Origin: Ferrimonas aestuarii
GTDB taxonomy: Bacteria > Pseudomonadota > Gammaproteobacteria > Enterobacterales > Shewanellaceae
Assembly (NCBI RefSeq): GCF_005116665.1
Contig: NZ_SWCJ01000003.1
Location: 310,001 to 374,000, forward strand
Length of the DNA: 64,000 bases
Direction of reading: 5' to 3'
The first letter of the stretch is position 1. Each line of letters starts with the position of its first letter. The notes below the pieces were generated by a model. It saw only the letters and a list, made by a program, of their open reading frames with translations. It was not told the DNA's origin and searched no databases. Of this stretch, positions 1 through 10,603 are shown in pieces. A program made the translations under genes and the position numbers.

Positions 1-248
1 ACTTATTTGGCGACACCGAATCGGTGGACGTCAGCTTCGACGATAATGGCGAGCTGATGTTGATCGAACCCCAAGCGGGGGATTCGGTTCGCGACGTACT
101 GGACTACGTTAACATCAGTGCCGATGCCCTCGCGGAGAGCTATCGGGATCTGGCCAAAAACCTACCGGCCCACGAACGTGAGCAGGTACTTTCCGAGTTG
201 GAAGCCGGCTTAGACGGCTATACCTATTTAGAGGATTTAGAAGCATGA
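1..248 (+). CDS. speA: Biosynthetic arginine decarboxylase, C-terminal fragment (5' end outside window)
   Basis: Only the last 82 or so codons are present; the frame is open from base 3 to the stop at 246-248. The peptide begins LFGDTESVDV and ends GLDGYTYLEDLEA, which resembles the SpeA C-terminus of enterobacteria (LFGDTEAVDV, GLYGYTYLE). SpeA is a PLP enzyme that converts arginine to agmatine. The stop codon overlaps the start of the agmatine deiminase gene by four bases (ATGA), so the genes are translationally coupled and the context confirms the call. The GTG at 24 is an internal codon, not a start. Confidence 0.9.
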   Translation, partial: LFGDTESVDVSFDDNGELMLIEPQAGDSVRDVLDYVNISADALAESYRDLAKNLPAHEREQVLSELEAGLDGYTYLEDLEA

Positions 249-1270
249 ATCTGTCGTCTTGGCAGATGCCGCCTGAATGGCACCCCCACGCTGGCTGTTG
301 GCTGGCGTGGCCGTGTCGGGATGAGATCTGGGGACTGGGCGTTGATGCCGCCAAGCGTGCCTACGCCGAGGTTATCGACGCCATCAGCCAATCTGAACCG
401 GTCACCCTGTTGGTACGCCCTGAGCAGCTCGCGGAAGCTCAGAAGATGGTACCCAGCCGCAACGTTACCCTAGTGCCGATGGCGCTGGATGACTCCTGGG
501 CTCGGGACACCATGCCACTGTTTGTTGCCACTCCACATGGTCAGCAGGGCGCCGTGAACTTTCGCTTTAATGCCTGGGGAGAGAAATTCACCCCCTACGC
601 TCAAGATGCCGCCATGGGTCAGCTTGTACTAGACCGATTGGCCCAGCAGCGACCGTGCTTTACTGGCATAAACAGTAAACTGATCCTCGAGGGTGGCAGC
701 ATTCATGTGGATGGCGAAGGCACATTGCTCACCACTTCTGAGTGCCTGCTCAATCCAAACCGAAATCCGCACCTGACTCAGGCGCAGATTGAAACCGAGC
801 TGTGTCAGCAGTTGGGCGCAGACAAGGTGCTGTGGCTACCAAATGGCGTCTACGGTGACGTGGATACCGATGGTCATGTGGACAACATCGCCACCTTTAC
901 CGCACCTGGGCGAGTGCTCACCATGAGCAGCGACAGTCGCAGCAGTCCTAACTATGAGCGATACCAAGCCAATCATGACGCATTGGCCGAGATGCAGGAC
1001 GCCAAGGGCCGCTCGTTAACGGTGGTGGACATCCCTGAGCCAGAGCAGACTGAACTCAACGGTGAAGTACTGGCGCTGTCCTACATCAATTACTATCTGG
1101 CCAACGAGGCGGTTGTGATGCCGGCCTTTGGTCAAAGCGATCGTGATCAGGAAGCTCAGCGGATTATTCAAGCTGAGTTTACAAACCGAGAGGTGGTCGT
1201 CATCGATGCCATGCCAATTCTGGCAGGCGGTGGCGGCATCCACTGTATTACCATGCAGGAGCCCCGCTAA
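245..1270 (+). CDS. aguA: Agmatine deiminase
   Basis: This 341-residue protein has the peptidyl-arginine deiminase fold of agmatine deiminases: an N-terminal MPPEWHPHAGCWLAWP segment, a central W-A-R-D-T substrate-binding stretch near residue 88, NGVYGDVDTDGHVDN in the middle, and the terminal GGGGIHCITMQEPR carrying the catalytic Cys at about residue 334. It converts agmatine to N-carbamoylputrescine and ammonia in the cytoplasm. It lies between speA (4-base overlap) and aguB (1-base overlap, TAATG), giving a complete ADC route from arginine to putrescine in one operon. Length is normal for the family. Confidence 0.95.
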   Translation: MNLSSWQMPPEWHPHAGCWLAWPCRDEIWGLGVDAAKRAYAEVIDAISQSEPVTLLVRPEQLAEAQKMVPSRNVTLVPMALDDSWARDTMPLFVATPHGQQGAVNFRFNAWGEKFTPYAQDAAMGQLVLDRLAQQRPCFTGINSKLILEGGSIHVDGEGTLLTTSECLLNPNRNPHLTQAQIETELCQQLGADKVLWLPNGVYGDVDTDGHVDNIATFTAPGRVLTMSSDSRSSPNYERYQANHDALAEMQDAKGRSLTVVDIPEPEQTELNGEVLALSYINYYLANEAVVMPAFGQSDRDQEAQRIIQAEFTNREVVVIDAMPILAGGGGIHCITMQEPR

Positions 1271-2133
1271 TGCGTAACGTTACTTTTGCTGCAACCCAGA
1301 TGGCGCTCAGCCGTGATCTGGAATCCAACCTCAACAAAGCGGAACAGGCGGTGCGTCAAGCAGCCGCCCAAGGCGCTCAAGTCATCCTGCTGCAGGAGCT
1401 GTTCGAGTATGAATACTTCTGTAAGAAACAGGAGGCCAAGTACCTAGAGTTGGCTCACCCACTGGACAATCACCCGTGGATCCCTCGGTTTGAAGCGCTG
1501 GCCAAAGAGCTAAACGTGGTGCTGCCCATCAGCTTCTTCGAGCGAGCTGGTAATGCCCACTTTAATTCACTGGTGATGATCGACGCCGATGGCAGTCGTC
1601 TTGAGTGCTACCGCAAAAGCCACATTCCTGATGGCCCAGGCTACAGCGAGAAGTTCTATTTCAGCCCAGGTGATACCGGCTTTAAAGTGTGGGACACCCA
1701 ATATGGCCGCTTTGGCGTGGCGATCTGCTGGGATCAGTGGTTCCCAGAAGCCGCCCGCGCCATGGCACTGCAGGGCGCCGAAGCGCTGTTCTATCCAACC
1801 GCCATTGGCTCAGAGCCTCAGGACGCCACTTTGGACTCTCGCGACCACTGGCAACGGGTAATGCAGGGCCACAGCGCCGCCAACATGCTACCGGTGATCG
1901 CCTCTAACCGCACTGGCGTTGAAACCGAGCAGGAGATCAGCACCACCTTCTATGGCAGCTCCTTCATCACCGATGAGACCGGCGCCAAGATTGCGGAAGC
2001 GGATCGGGAACAGGAAACCATCCTGGTGGCCACCATCGATCTGGACGCCAGCCAAGCGGCACGTCGCGCTTGGGGGTTGTTCCGAGACCGTCGCCCAGAT
2101 CTCTATGGCAACCTGAATCAGTTGGCGCCGTAA
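1270..2133 (+). CDS. aguB: N-carbamoylputrescine amidase
   Basis: A 287-residue nitrilase-superfamily amidohydrolase. The Glu-Lys-Cys catalytic triad is visible as E43 (LLQELFEYEYF), K116 (CYRKSHIPDG) and C153 (VAICWDQWFPEAARAM). It hydrolyses N-carbamoylputrescine to putrescine, CO2 and ammonia, completing the pathway begun by the two genes upstream. The start overlaps the aguA stop by one base, indicating coupled translation. A strong hairpin terminator follows 25 bases after the stop. Confidence 0.95.
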   Translation: MRNVTFAATQMALSRDLESNLNKAEQAVRQAAAQGAQVILLQELFEYEYFCKKQEAKYLELAHPLDNHPWIPRFEALAKELNVVLPISFFERAGNAHFNSLVMIDADGSRLECYRKSHIPDGPGYSEKFYFSPGDTGFKVWDTQYGRFGVAICWDQWFPEAARAMALQGAEALFYPTAIGSEPQDATLDSRDHWQRVMQGHSAANMLPVIASNRTGVETEQEISTTFYGSSFITDETGAKIAEADREQETILVATIDLDASQAARRAWGLFRDRRPDLYGNLNQLAP

Positions 2134-2159
2134 TAGCACTTCAGAACAAACTAGAATCA

Positions 2160-2187
2160 AAAAAGGCTTCCCTAGGGAAGCCTTTTT
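2160..2187. terminator. Bidirectional rho-independent terminator
   Basis: A perfect inverted repeat (AGGCTTCCC, TA loop, GGGAAGCCT) is flanked by a run of A on the left and T on the right. It therefore works on both strands and lies between the convergent aguB and chemoreceptor genes. Confidence 0.9.
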
Positions 2188-2202
2188 CATGATTGCTCAT
2201 GA

Positions 2203-4065
2203 CTAGGTCTTAAACTTCGCCAATCGTTCGGTCAGTTGATCCGAGGTCTGATTCAGTTGAGTGGCCGTGCTGGCCACTTCACCGGTCAAGTTGGACAACG
2301 CCAAGGCATCGTCACGAATGCCAGTGGTGCTGATGCTCACCTCATTGGTGGTCGCTCGCTGCTCTTCCGCTGCAGCAGCAATCTGCTCCGCCATCGATAG
2401 GATTTCGGTCATTGAGCTGGTCACGGTTTCTAGACTCGCGGCCACTTCGTGGGTCTTAGTGACGCTGTCGTCCGCCATCGCTTGGCCCTGATTCATCACT
2501 GAAACCGCCGCGGCAGAGTTCTGCTGCAGAGTCTCAATCATCTGCTTAATCTCTTCCGCCGAGCCTTGAGTCTTCTGCGACAGCACTCGAACCTCATCGG
2601 CAACTACCGCAAAGCCCCTGCCCTGCTCACCGGCCCGTGCCGCCTCAATGGCTGCATTGAGCGCCAGCAAGTTGGTCTGTTCGGCGATGGTCTGGATGGT
2701 CGCCAAAATCGAATCGATCTCCTGCGCATTGCCTTCCAGCTTTGCGATAATGGCACTGGCTTCGGTTACCTGCTGTGCCAAATCAGAGATGGTGCGGTTG
2801 GATGAGTCCAACACCTCACGGCTTTGCTGACTGGCGTTGTTTGCGTGGTGAGCGGCTTCCGCCGTACCCGCCGCATGAGTCGCCACTTCGTTGGCGGTCA
2901 TCGCCATCTCTTCCACCGCGGTTGCCACTTGATCCAGCTTATCTTGCTGCTGCTCAATGGCGGCAGACTGCTGTTCAACAATGGCGGTGTTTGAGCTGGA
3001 TTGCTCGCCCATCTCTCGACCAACACTGCGGATCTCGGTAATCATCTCTGCCAACTGTTCAACAAACAGGTTCAAGCTGGAGGAGACGCCACCAAACTCA
3101 TCTTCACGCTCGACTTTCAAGCGACGGGTCAGATCGCCGTCACCATGAGTCAACTCTTCCATGGCGCTTTGCAACTGAGTCAGCGGCAACAGCAGCTTGT
3201 TCAGCATGAAGGTCAAGGTCACCAAAATCACAATCAGACACACCGCCGTTGCCAACAGGATGTTACGTACTACCCCTTGCATCTGTTGCTGCGCTTGGCT
3301 CAAGTCCTGCATTACCAGCAGGCTCCACCCCAGCTCATCGATCTTTTTCAACGTTGCGCGCATCGGTTCACCGTGGCGGGTCAACTCAACACTGTGGCCT
3401 CGATTCAACGCATTCCAGTCGTCACTGGATAGAAGATTGGTAACCGGAGTCATGCGCTCGGAAACCACCCGGGAGGCAAAGACCTGATTGCTCTTATCCA
3501 CAAGCAGCAGCTCTCCTTGCTCCTCAGGAATCAGATCCAGAACCTCACCAGACACGCGCTCTAGGCTGATGTCGCCACCAACCACACCGGAGCGCCCCCC
3601 CTTCAGCGGGGTTGCGATGGTAACAACGATCTCTTTGGTTACGGAATCTTGATATGGCGGAGTCGCCACAGTGCGACTCTCGTTGTTGGCCTGCTTAAAC
3701 CACGCTTGATTGCTGATATCCAGCTGAGGCTCTGGATCCGATTTGTCCCAAGCGATCTGGTCGTTATCCGCATAGCCCACATAAACTAAGCCAAAGCCGT
3801 AGTTTTTAACGAGCGTTAATAACTCTTTATTTGCCGGCTGGTAACTAGACTCGCTGGCGATATTTTCCAGCAGCCTTCCATGATTACGAAACCAGTCGGT
3901 TAATAATTTTTCTGCACTGTCGGTAGAAACTTTCAGTGTATTGTTTAATCCCAATGTTTGCGCTTCTTGATATTGGGTTACACCAAAATAAGAGCCAACT
4001 AATGCTACGCCACAAACCGCTACCGCGACTAATGCCAGCAACTTACTTTTAAATGTTTTAAACAC
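2203..4065 (-). CDS. Methyl-accepting chemotaxis protein with periplasmic Cache-type sensor
   Basis: A transmembrane chemoreceptor of about 620 residues. It has an N-terminal membrane helix, a periplasmic domain of roughly 230 residues with Cache-like features ([10 protein letters not shown], a DISLERVS segment), a second membrane helix, a HAMP region ([12 protein letters not shown]) and a long cytoplasmic signalling coiled coil. The highly conserved tip, with [20 protein letters not shown] followed by [12 protein letters not shown], contacts CheA and CheW. I prefer the GTG start at 4065, which has GAGGAA just upstream; an ATG at 4086 in the same frame has no such site. The ligand cannot be read from sequence. 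Confidence 0.9.
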   Translation of the reverse strand: MFKTFKSKLLALVAVAVCGVALVGSYFGVTQYQEAQTLGLNNTLKVSTDSAEKLLTDWFRNHGRLLENIASESSYQPANKELLTLVKNYGFGLVYVGYADNDQIAWDKSDPEPQLDISNQAWFKQANNESRTVATPPYQDSVTKEIVVTIATPLKGGRSGVVGGDISLERVSGEVLDLIPEEQGELLLVDKSNQVFASRVVSERMTPVTNLLSSDDWNALNRGHSVELTRHGEPMRATLKKIDELGWSLLVMQDLSQAQQQMQGVVRNILLATAVCLIVILVTLTFMLNKLLLPLTQLQSAMEELTHGDGDLTRRLKVEREDEFGGVSSSLNLFVEQLAEMITEIRSVGREMGEQSSSNTAIVEQQSAAIEQQQDKLDQVATAVEEMAMTANEVATHAAGTAEAAHHANNASQQSREVLDSSNRTISDLAQQVTEASAIIAKLEGNAQEIDSILATIQTIAEQTNLLALNAAIEAARAGEQGRGFAVVADEVRVLSQKTQGSAEEIKQMIETLQQNSAAAVSVMNQGQAMADDSVTKTHEVAASLETVTSSMTEILSMAEQIAAAAEEQRATTNEVSISTTGIRDDALALSNLTGEVASTATQLNQTSDQLTERLAKFKT

Positions 4066-4086
4066 TCTAAGTTCCTCACCATGCAA

Positions 4087-4422
4087 CTATCTGTAAAGCT
4101 ATCGGAACATTGCTCTATGAACCTTGCGGGAAAGGTATCACAGGCCGGATGAAAAAGAAGTCAAAAGTGTGGTAGGTAGACGATGTTTGATGAATATTTA
4201 AACTGGGGCAGGATAAATAATTACAAGTGCGCAAACAATGAAAAACAATAAAACATTGAAGTTACACAGCGAGAGTTAATACTCAAAAAAGACAGGCTTA
4301 TTTAATTTAATAATTAAGAAAAACTAACAACAAAAATTCTTCTTCACTTTATAATTTAGTGAATCTAAATTCCCAGAAATACGGTTATTCGAAAACACTT
4401 ATTTTCACAATGAATAATTGAA
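4087..4422. other. AT-rich intergenic region, no gene seen
   Basis: About 390 bases separate the chemoreceptor start from the cysH stop. The stretch is strongly AT-rich and has no open frame with a plausible start and ribosome site. It should hold the chemoreceptor promoter; I could not assign one with confidence. Confidence 0.6.
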
Positions 4423-4459
4423 GTTGTTAATAACCTAATACAATTCAGTTATTAACAAC
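4423..4459. terminator. 12-bp perfect inverted repeat downstream of cysH, possible terminator
   Basis: GTTGTTAATAAC and GTTATTAACAAC are perfectly complementary around a 13-base loop, about 20 bases past the cysH stop. The stem is AT-rich, and on the minus strand the tail is only weakly T-rich (TTCAATTATT), so termination is plausible but not certain. Confidence 0.45.
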
Positions 4460-4477
4460 TTTATTTAGCTCTAATTA

Positions 4478-5218
4478 CTAAATATCGTAATGCAAGCCAC
4501 ACTCACGCCTAAAGCCCGCAAACCGACTCTCCTCCTCAGTCATGCCCAGCTCCATGGGACGACTGGTGTGCACATCTCCCACCGAGGCGTACCCCTGATG
4601 CCACAATGGGTGGTATGGCAACTGATGCTGCTCTAGATACTCGTGCACATCTTTATTGGTCCACTCCAAAATTGGCAGCAACTTATAACGACCAGAGCGG
4701 ATCTCAAGCAGGGGCAGGTTGGCACGTGACTGCGCCTGCTGGCTGCGCAGCCCCGCAAACCAAGTGCCCGCCTCAAGTTCTTCCATCGCCCGTTGCATCG
4801 GTTCGACTTTATTAAGGCGGTTGTACTTATCCAGACCGTCCTGCCCTTGCTCCCACAGCTTGCCAAAACGCGCTTCTTGCCATGCGGGGTTGAGCTCACT
4901 GCGGTAGACTTTTAGGTTCAATCCAAGGCGCTCAGTCAGCTCATCAATAAACCGATAGGTTTCTGGAAACAGATAACCGGTATCGGTCAAAACCACTGGA
5001 ATGTCAGCCTTAGCCTGAGTTGTCAGGTGAAGCATCACAGAGGCTTGAATACCAAAGCTGGAGGACAGCAGATGGTTACCAGGCAACTCCTCTAGCGCCC
5101 AAGCAACTCGCTCTGCCGCCGTCATCGGCTTTAACAGCTCATTGAACTTTGCCAGTTCCTGTTGCTGCGCTTCACTGGGAAGTTTATCCAGCAGCGCCTG
5201 TAGTGATTGACTAGGCAT
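4478..5218 (-). CDS. cysH: Phosphoadenosine phosphosulfate (PAPS) reductase
   Basis: This 246-residue protein belongs to the thioredoxin-dependent PAPS reductase family. Visible marks are the PP-loop-like [32 protein letters not shown], the [15 protein letters not shown] substrate-binding stretch and the C-terminal RECGLHYDI with the catalytic Cys of the ECGLH signature. No extra Cys pairs for a 4Fe-4S cluster are seen, so PAPS rather than APS is the expected substrate. Its start overlaps the cysI stop by 8 bases; the order cysJ-cysI-cysH is the classic assimilatory operon. Confidence 0.95.
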   Translation of the reverse strand: MPSQSLQALLDKLPSEAQQQELAKFNELLKPMTAAERVAWALEELPGNHLLSSSFGIQASVMLHLTTQAKADIPVVLTDTGYLFPETYRFIDELTERLGLNLKVYRSELNPAWQEARFGKLWEQGQDGLDKYNRLNKVEPMQRAMEELEAGTWFAGLRSQQAQSRANLPLLEIRSGRYKLLPILEWTNKDVHEYLEQHQLPYHPLWHQGYASVGDVHTSRPMELGMTEEESRFAGFRRECGLHYDI

Positions 5219-6944
5219 AGAAATCGGTCCTCGATACTTTCACTTGTGCCACCACCTGGGTGCGAATCAAGAAATCACCAAAACATTCCTCACCCTGACG
5301 CCCTTGCGCCCAACGACCAATCAGCGGATCCAGCTCGGCCAAAATGGCATCTTCATCTAAGTTTTCTCGATACAACTTAGGGATCCGAGTGCCTTCTAGG
5401 TTGCCTCCTAGGTGCAGGTTGTACTTACCTGGGCCTTTGCCCACCAAGCCCACTTCCGCCAGCATGGCGCGACCACAGCCATTAGGACAACCAGTTACTC
5501 GGAAGATGATGGCATCATCGGCTAGATTGTGTTTCTCCAGCAGCCCTTCCAGTCGAGTAACAAACCTGGGAAGGAAACGCTCCGCCTCAGCCATCGCCAG
5601 TGGGCAAGTAGGTAGAGACACACACGCCATGGAGCTCTTGCGCTGATTTGAGACACCGTCGTCAAGCAAGCCATGCTGACGAGCCAGCTGTTCAATCTTC
5701 GCCTTGTCTTTAGCCGCGACCCCAGCGATCACCAAGTTTTGGTTGGCGGTCATGCGGAACTCGCCCTGGTGCACCTTAGCGATCTCAGCCATACCGGTTT
5801 TCAGCGGCTTACCGGGGAAGTCCAGCAGTCGACCGTTTTCAATGAACAGGGTCAGGTTGTGTTTGCCGTCGATGCCAGCAGTCCAGCCAAAGCCATCACC
5901 ACGGTCGGTTAGGGTGTAAGGACGAGTTGCTTCAAAGCGGATTCCGGCGCGGCGCTCAACTTCCTGTTTGAACACGTCTAAGCCAACACGATCGAGGGTG
6001 TATTTGGTCTTGGCATTCTTGCGGTTAACACGGTTGCCCAGATCTCGTTGGGTGGTCACTACCGCCGCAGCAACGTCCAGCGTGTGCTCAATGGGGAAGT
6101 AACCAAACTCGTCGGCTTTTCTTGGGTAGGTAGACTCATCACCATGGGTCATCGCCAATCCACCACCAACCAACAGGTTAAAGCCCACCAGCTTACCGTT
6201 GTCGCTAATGGCGACAAAGTTCATGTCGTTAGCGTGCAGATCCACGTCATTGTGAGGCGGCACCACCACGGTGGTTTTAAACTTACGCGGCAGGTAAGTT
6301 TTCCCCAAAATCGGCTCATCCTCTTCGGTGGTCTCCACCTTTTCACCATCTAGCCAGACTTCCGCATACGCCTTGGTTCTTGGCAGCAGATGTTCTGAGA
6401 TCTTTTTCGCCCATTCATAGGCTTCGCTGTGAAGCTCTGACTGCTCGGGGTTGGAGGTACAAAGTACGTTACGGTTCACGTCCCCAGCGGTGGCGATGGA
6501 ATCGATGCCGATCTGATTCAAAGTTTGGTGCATCATCTTGATGTCACGCTTAAGCACGCCGTGAAACTGGAACGTCTGTCGGGTGGTCAAACGGATGCTG
6601 CCCATCATGGTGTGGTCATCGGCAAACTTGTCGATGGCCAGCCACTGAGTCGGAGTAATCACCCCACCAGGCATCCGCGCTCGCAACATCACGTTGTGCA
6701 GCGGCTCGAGCTTCTGCTCGACACGCTCATTACGAATATCACGGTCATCCTGCTGATACATGCCATGGAAGCGAATCAGCTGAAAGTTGTCGTTGGTAAA
6801 GCCGCCGGTCAGAGTATCTTTTAAATCTTCGGCGATGGTACCGCGAAGCAAGTTGCTCTGCCCTTTAATGCGCTCGTTGTCCGCCAGTTTGCCGTCGACA
6901 ACCAAGGCGTTAAGCGCTTCCGGTAGTTGGTTTTTACTGGTCAT
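5211..6944 (-). CDS. cysI: Sulfite reductase (NADPH) hemoprotein beta subunit
   Basis: A 577-residue siroheme and 4Fe-4S protein that reduces sulfite to sulfide with electrons from CysJ. The two Cys motifs that bind the cluster and siroheme are clear: [17 protein letters not shown] and [16 protein letters not shown]. The N-terminal half carries the repeated ferrodoxin-like domain with [12 protein letters not shown]. The ATG start abuts the cysJ stop by overlap, and the 3' end overlaps cysH. Length is close to the E. coli protein. Confidence 0.96.
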   Translation of the reverse strand: MTSKNQLPEALNALVVDGKLADNERIKGQSNLLRGTIAEDLKDTLTGGFTNDNFQLIRFHGMYQQDDRDIRNERVEQKLEPLHNVMLRARMPGGVITPTQWLAIDKFADDHTMMGSIRLTTRQTFQFHGVLKRDIKMMHQTLNQIGIDSIATAGDVNRNVLCTSNPEQSELHSEAYEWAKKISEHLLPRTKAYAEVWLDGEKVETTEEDEPILGKTYLPRKFKTTVVVPPHNDVDLHANDMNFVAISDNGKLVGFNLLVGGGLAMTHGDESTYPRKADEFGYFPIEHTLDVAAAVVTTQRDLGNRVNRKNAKTKYTLDRVGLDVFKQEVERRAGIRFEATRPYTLTDRGDGFGWTAGIDGKHNLTLFIENGRLLDFPGKPLKTGMAEIAKVHQGEFRMTANQNLVIAGVAAKDKAKIEQLARQHGLLDDGVSNQRKSSMACVSLPTCPLAMAEAERFLPRFVTRLEGLLEKHNLADDAIIFRVTGCPNGCGRAMLAEVGLVGKGPGKYNLHLGGNLEGTRIPKLYRENLDEDAILAELDPLIGRWAQGRQGEECFGDFLIRTQVVAQVKVSRTDFYA

Positions 6945-8737
6945 TAGTACACATCCTTCTGGTAGCGCTTGTCGGCTTTTAACGAACTTAAATACTCTTT
7001 AGCTTGCTCTTGATTGCGATCGCTGTGCTCAGTGAGCACCTCAATAAGCGCTTTCTCAACATCGACCGCCATGCGGTTTGCATCACCACACAGATACAGG
7101 TGTGCACCGCGCTCAAGCCACTCCACAACTTCTCTCCCCTGCTCACGAATGCGATCCTGAACGTAGATCTTGTGAGCTTGGTCGCGAGAGAACGCCAAGT
7201 CGATGCGAGTCAACAAGCCGGATTTAACGTAGTTCTGCCACTCCACCTGATAGAGGAAGTCCTGAGTAAAGGTTGGGTTGCCGAAGAACAACCAGTTGTC
7301 GCCTTGGGCCTCCCGAGCTTCACGCTCTTGCATAAAGGCCCGAAATGGCGCAATGCCGGTGCCTGGACCAATCATAATCACCGGGGTGTTGTCATCCGCA
7401 GGCAGGCGGAAATTGTCGTTGGACTCAACGTACACGCTCACCCCGTCGCCCTGCTTCAGGCGCTTCGCCAGCGCCGCCGAAGCCAAACCTTGACGAAGCT
7501 GACCATCACGCTCCTCTTCCACCACGGCGACCGTGAGATGCACCTCTTCGTCCACTTCAGCTTGGCTGGAAGCGATGGAATATAAGCGAGGGGTAATCTT
7601 TCTTAAGCTGTCCACCAGCTCTTGAGCCGAGACTTTAGCCGGATAACGGCTGGCTAGGTCGATAAGCTGATGCCCGCCAATGAAGGCTTTAAGCTGGGCT
7701 TTATCTTCGGCAATCTCGGCCAGCTTGGCATCTCCGCTCCAGCTCGCCCATTGCTGCACTAAAGCAGGGTGAAGCAGAGTCAGCTCAAGTTGCTCCGTCA
7801 GCGCCTGTGACAGCGGCAACGACTGCTGCTTGATGGTGATCTCATCGGCAGGGTTCAGATCCATAGCCGCCAACAATGTAGAGACCAGCTCAGCATCATT
7901 GTGGACCCACACGCCCAATGCATCCCCTGGCTGATACTGAATACCGGAGTCATCTAGGCCCAGCTCAATGTGACGAATGTCTTTGATTGAATCACGACCG
8001 GTGATCTTTTGACTCAACAACAGCGGCGCTTCAAAGGGGTTAGCTCGGGTGTATTGAGATTCAGCCATCACTGCATTGGCCGTTGCGGTCAGCGGCGCTG
8101 GTGCCGCGACCTCGGCTTTTAGCGTTGGCAACAGCGCTTCGGTCCATTGCTCGGCGGCATCTTCAAAATCCACATCGCAATCAACGCGCGCAACCAGTGC
8201 ACTGGCACCTAACTCAGCCAATCGGTCATCGATCTCCTTGCCAGTTTGGCAGAATTGATCGTAGCTGGAGTCTCCCAGCGCCAACACCGAATACTCAAGC
8301 TGATTGAGTTTTGGTGCTCGGCTAGAGAACAGGAATTTATGGAAACCGATGGCATCATCTGGCGGCTCACCCTCACCATGAGTGCTAACCACCACCACCA
8401 GTCGCTGCAGATCTTTAAGCTTTTTCGGCTTGAAATCGGCCATGGACACCAAGGTGACGCCATTGCCTTGCGCTTCCAACTTGGCGGCAACACCCTTTGC
8501 CACGCCACGGCTGTTGCCGGTTTGGCTGCCGTAAAGCACGGTAACCTCAGCACTGCTCGAGGCAGGTGCGGCAGTGACCGCCTGCGGTGCAGCGGTTGCT
8601 AAGTTTGCGGTGGCGGCTAGGTAACCACTGACCCAAGCCAACTGTGCTGGCGTCAAACTGCCCGCTAATTGTTGCAATGCTGCAATCTGCTGAGGCGATA
8701 AGCCACCGGCGCCCTGAGCTAACTCTTGTAAATGCAT
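6944..8737 (-). CDS. cysJ: Sulfite reductase (NADPH) flavoprotein alpha subunit
   Basis: About 597 residues with the domain order of CysJ: an N-terminal helix ([13 protein letters not shown]), a flavodoxin domain beginning [16 protein letters not shown] with the [12 protein letters not shown] loop, then an FAD domain (RLYSIASS) and an NADPH domain ([28 protein letters not shown]) ending DKRYQKDVY. It passes electrons from NADPH through FAD and FMN to CysI. I chose ATG 8737 because homologues begin similarly (MxLQEL); in-frame GTG 8752 and TTG 8746 are alternatives, and none has a strong ribosome site. Confidence 0.95.
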   Translation of the reverse strand: MHLQELAQGAGGLSPQQIAALQQLAGSLTPAQLAWVSGYLAATANLATAAPQAVTAAPASSSAEVTVLYGSQTGNSRGVAKGVAAKLEAQGNGVTLVSMADFKPKKLKDLQRLVVVVSTHGEGEPPDDAIGFHKFLFSSRAPKLNQLEYSVLALGDSSYDQFCQTGKEIDDRLAELGASALVARVDCDVDFEDAAEQWTEALLPTLKAEVAAPAPLTATANAVMAESQYTRANPFEAPLLLSQKITGRDSIKDIRHIELGLDDSGIQYQPGDALGVWVHNDAELVSTLLAAMDLNPADEITIKQQSLPLSQALTEQLELTLLHPALVQQWASWSGDAKLAEIAEDKAQLKAFIGGHQLIDLASRYPAKVSAQELVDSLRKITPRLYSIASSQAEVDEEVHLTVAVVEEERDGQLRQGLASAALAKRLKQGDGVSVYVESNDNFRLPADDNTPVIMIGPGTGIAPFRAFMQEREAREAQGDNWLFFGNPTFTQDFLYQVEWQNYVKSGLLTRIDLAFSRDQAHKIYVQDRIREQGREVVEWLERGAHLYLCGDANRMAVDVEKALIEVLTEHSDRNQEQAKEYLSSLKADKRYQKDVY

Positions 8738-9149
8738 CCCGTGCAATCCCACTTATTATTGAATTGCCACAGAGTAGGTGAACCGCTTCTTTACAAAAAA
8801 GAATAAAAACACACTTTTTATTTCTTTTTCGAATATAAGCGCACTGAACAAAAACTATTCACATTTCACAAAAAATGCATTAAAACTAACAAGTGCAAAA
8901 TAATTGATAAAAAATCAATGATCAGAAACGCGTGATCCAGTTAACAGCATTGGTTTGACCTCAGCACATTGGCTTCACAAAGTGATAGTCGTTGAAAGGA
9001 TTCACCCTCTGCAACGATGCGTTAAGACGATTGCACTGTTCGAATAAATTGACTTCGTAAACCGATTTATTTAGTTCAAAATATTAAGAATTCTGGTTCG
9101 AATGACTGGAATTCATACCCGATAAACCCATCTGCTAGAGGATAGCGTT
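8738..9149. promoter_or_regulatory. Divergent intergenic region between cysJ and pntAA
   Basis: Some 410 bases, AT-rich near cysJ, without a credible gene. It must hold the promoters of both operons. CysB control of cysJIH is expected from the family, but CysB sites are degenerate and I cannot place one. The only clear signal is AGAGGA at 9137-9142, the ribosome site for the GTG start of pntAA. Confidence 0.6.
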
Positions 9150-10319
9150 GTGAAGATCGCAGTGATCAAGGAGCAACTCCAAGGGGAAACCAGAGTCGCT
9201 CTGCTTCCCGCCAACGTTACCAAGCTCGTGAAAGCGGGCGCCACGGTAACCGTCGAAACTCAAGCTGGCTTTCAAGCCGGTTTTACCGATCAAGACTACC
9301 TCGATAGCGGAGCCACCATTGCCAATGACCGCCAGCAAACCCTTGCTGATGCTCAATTGGTTCTCACCCTGCATGCCAAGGGCGAACAGTTAACTCAACT
9401 GTTGGAGCAGTTAAGCGCAGGCCAGACCCTGATTGGAATGATGGATCCTCTAGGTAGCCCACAGGGCGCCCAACAGGCCGCTGAAAAAGGCATTAACGCC
9501 ATTGCGCTTGAATTGGTCCCACGAATTACCCGAGCCCAGAGCATGGACGTGTTGTCGTCCAACGCCACCATCGCCGGCTATAAAGCGGTATTGCAAGCGG
9601 CGGATCTCACCCCGCGAATGATGCCGATGATGATGACCGCCGCCGGTACCCTAAAGCCAGCACGTACCTTCGTGATGGGAGCTGGGGTAGCGGGTCTGCA
9701 AGCCTGTGCCACTGCAAAACGTCTTGGCGCGGTCGTTGAGGCTTACGACATCCGCCCTGCGGCACGCGAGCAGATCATCTCCGTTGGTGCCCGTCCAGTT
9801 GAGCTGGACATCGAAGATGCCGAGACCGAATCCAAAGGCGGTTACGCCAAGGAGCAGTCTGCGGAGTTCATCGCCAAGCAGCAGCAAGCGATGGCCGACA
9901 TTCTGGCTCAACAAGATATTGTCATTACCACCGCCGCCATTCCGGGCCGTAAAGCACCGATTCTGATCACCAAAGAGATGGTGGCTCAGATGAAACCGGG
10001 CTCGGTCATCGTCGATCTGGCTGCCGAAACCGGCGGCAACTGCGAACTGACCCAACTAGGGGAAGTGATCGAAGTGAATGGCGTGACGATCTCTGGTCCG
10101 AATAACATCGTTGCCACCACCGCAACCCACGGTAGCCAGATGTTTGGCACCAACTTGGAAAATCTCATCAAGCTGATGCTGGATGACGAAGCCAACCTTC
10201 AGTTCGATTTCGAAGACGAGATCGTTCGCGATACCGTGACCGCCTACAACGGCGACGTGGTTAACCCTCGAATCCGAGAACTGCTCGGCCTTGCTAACCC
10301 TGAACAGGAGGAGGCGTAA
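9150..10319 (+). CDS. pntAA: Proton-translocating NAD(P) transhydrogenase subunit alpha, NAD-binding part
   Basis: The 389-residue soluble NAD(H)-binding domain I. It opens MKIAVIKEQLQGETRVALLP, carries the conserved RITRAQSMDVLSSNATIAGY stretch and a Rossmann GAGVAGLQACATAKRLGA, followed by the mobile-loop region. Unlike E. coli PntA, the protein stops before the membrane helices, which are on the next gene, so this is the three-subunit type seen in Rhodospirillum and Shewanella. Start is GTG with AGAGGA upstream; the stop overlaps the next ATG by one base. Confidence 0.93.
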   Translation: MKIAVIKEQLQGETRVALLPANVTKLVKAGATVTVETQAGFQAGFTDQDYLDSGATIANDRQQTLADAQLVLTLHAKGEQLTQLLEQLSAGQTLIGMMDPLGSPQGAQQAAEKGINAIALELVPRITRAQSMDVLSSNATIAGYKAVLQAADLTPRMMPMMMTAAGTLKPARTFVMGAGVAGLQACATAKRLGAVVEAYDIRPAAREQIISVGARPVELDIEDAETESKGGYAKEQSAEFIAKQQQAMADILAQQDIVITTAAIPGRKAPILITKEMVAQMKPGSVIVDLAAETGGNCELTQLGEVIEVNGVTISGPNNIVATTATHGSQMFGTNLENLIKLMLDDEANLQFDFEDEIVRDTVTAYNGDVVNPRIRELLGLANPEQEEA

Positions 10320-10597
10320 TGGAAACCCTACTGCTGCTTTTGACTCTGTTTGTCATCGCCATTTTTCTCGGTGTTGAACTGATCACCAAGGTACCACCAA
10401 CACTGCACACCCCGCTGATGTCTGGCTCCAACGCCATCTCAGGCATCACCTTGGTGGGCGCTCTGCTGTCTGCCGGTGCTGGCTCAGGCATCCTGGTGAA
10501 TGTTTTAGGTTTTATCGCGGTTACCCTAGCAACCATCAACGTGATCGGTGGCTACATGGTGACTAACCGCATGCTCAGCATGTTTAAAAGGAAGTAA
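10319..10597 (+). CDS. pntAB: NAD(P) transhydrogenase subunit alpha, membrane part
   Basis: A 92-residue membrane protein forming part of the proton channel (domain II). Three hydrophobic helices are visible (about residues 4-18, 34-53, 58-80), with the conserved TPLMSGSNAISGITLVGAL between the first and second. It starts inside the pntAA stop (TAATG) and lies six bases before pntB. Its size matches other stand-alone PntAB subunits. Confidence 0.92.
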   Translation: METLLLLLTLFVIAIFLGVELITKVPPTLHTPLMSGSNAISGITLVGALLSAGAGSGILVNVLGFIAVTLATINVIGGYMVTNRMLSMFKRK

Positions 10598-10603
10598 GTC
10601 GCC

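Noticed and set aside
3001..3432. 143-codon frame antisense to the first chemoreceptor
   Set aside because: Gln- and His-rich product typical of antisense frames in chemoreceptor coiled-coil genes.
7004..7585. 193-codon frame antisense to cysJ
   Set aside because: The minus-strand cysJ is certain by domain content; the plus-strand frame has no homologous features.
8904..8918. TTGAT/ATCAA palindrome upstream of cysJ, considered as an FNR site
   Set aside because: The half-sites are five bases apart instead of four, so it does not fit FNR, and the genes are not known for oxygen control.
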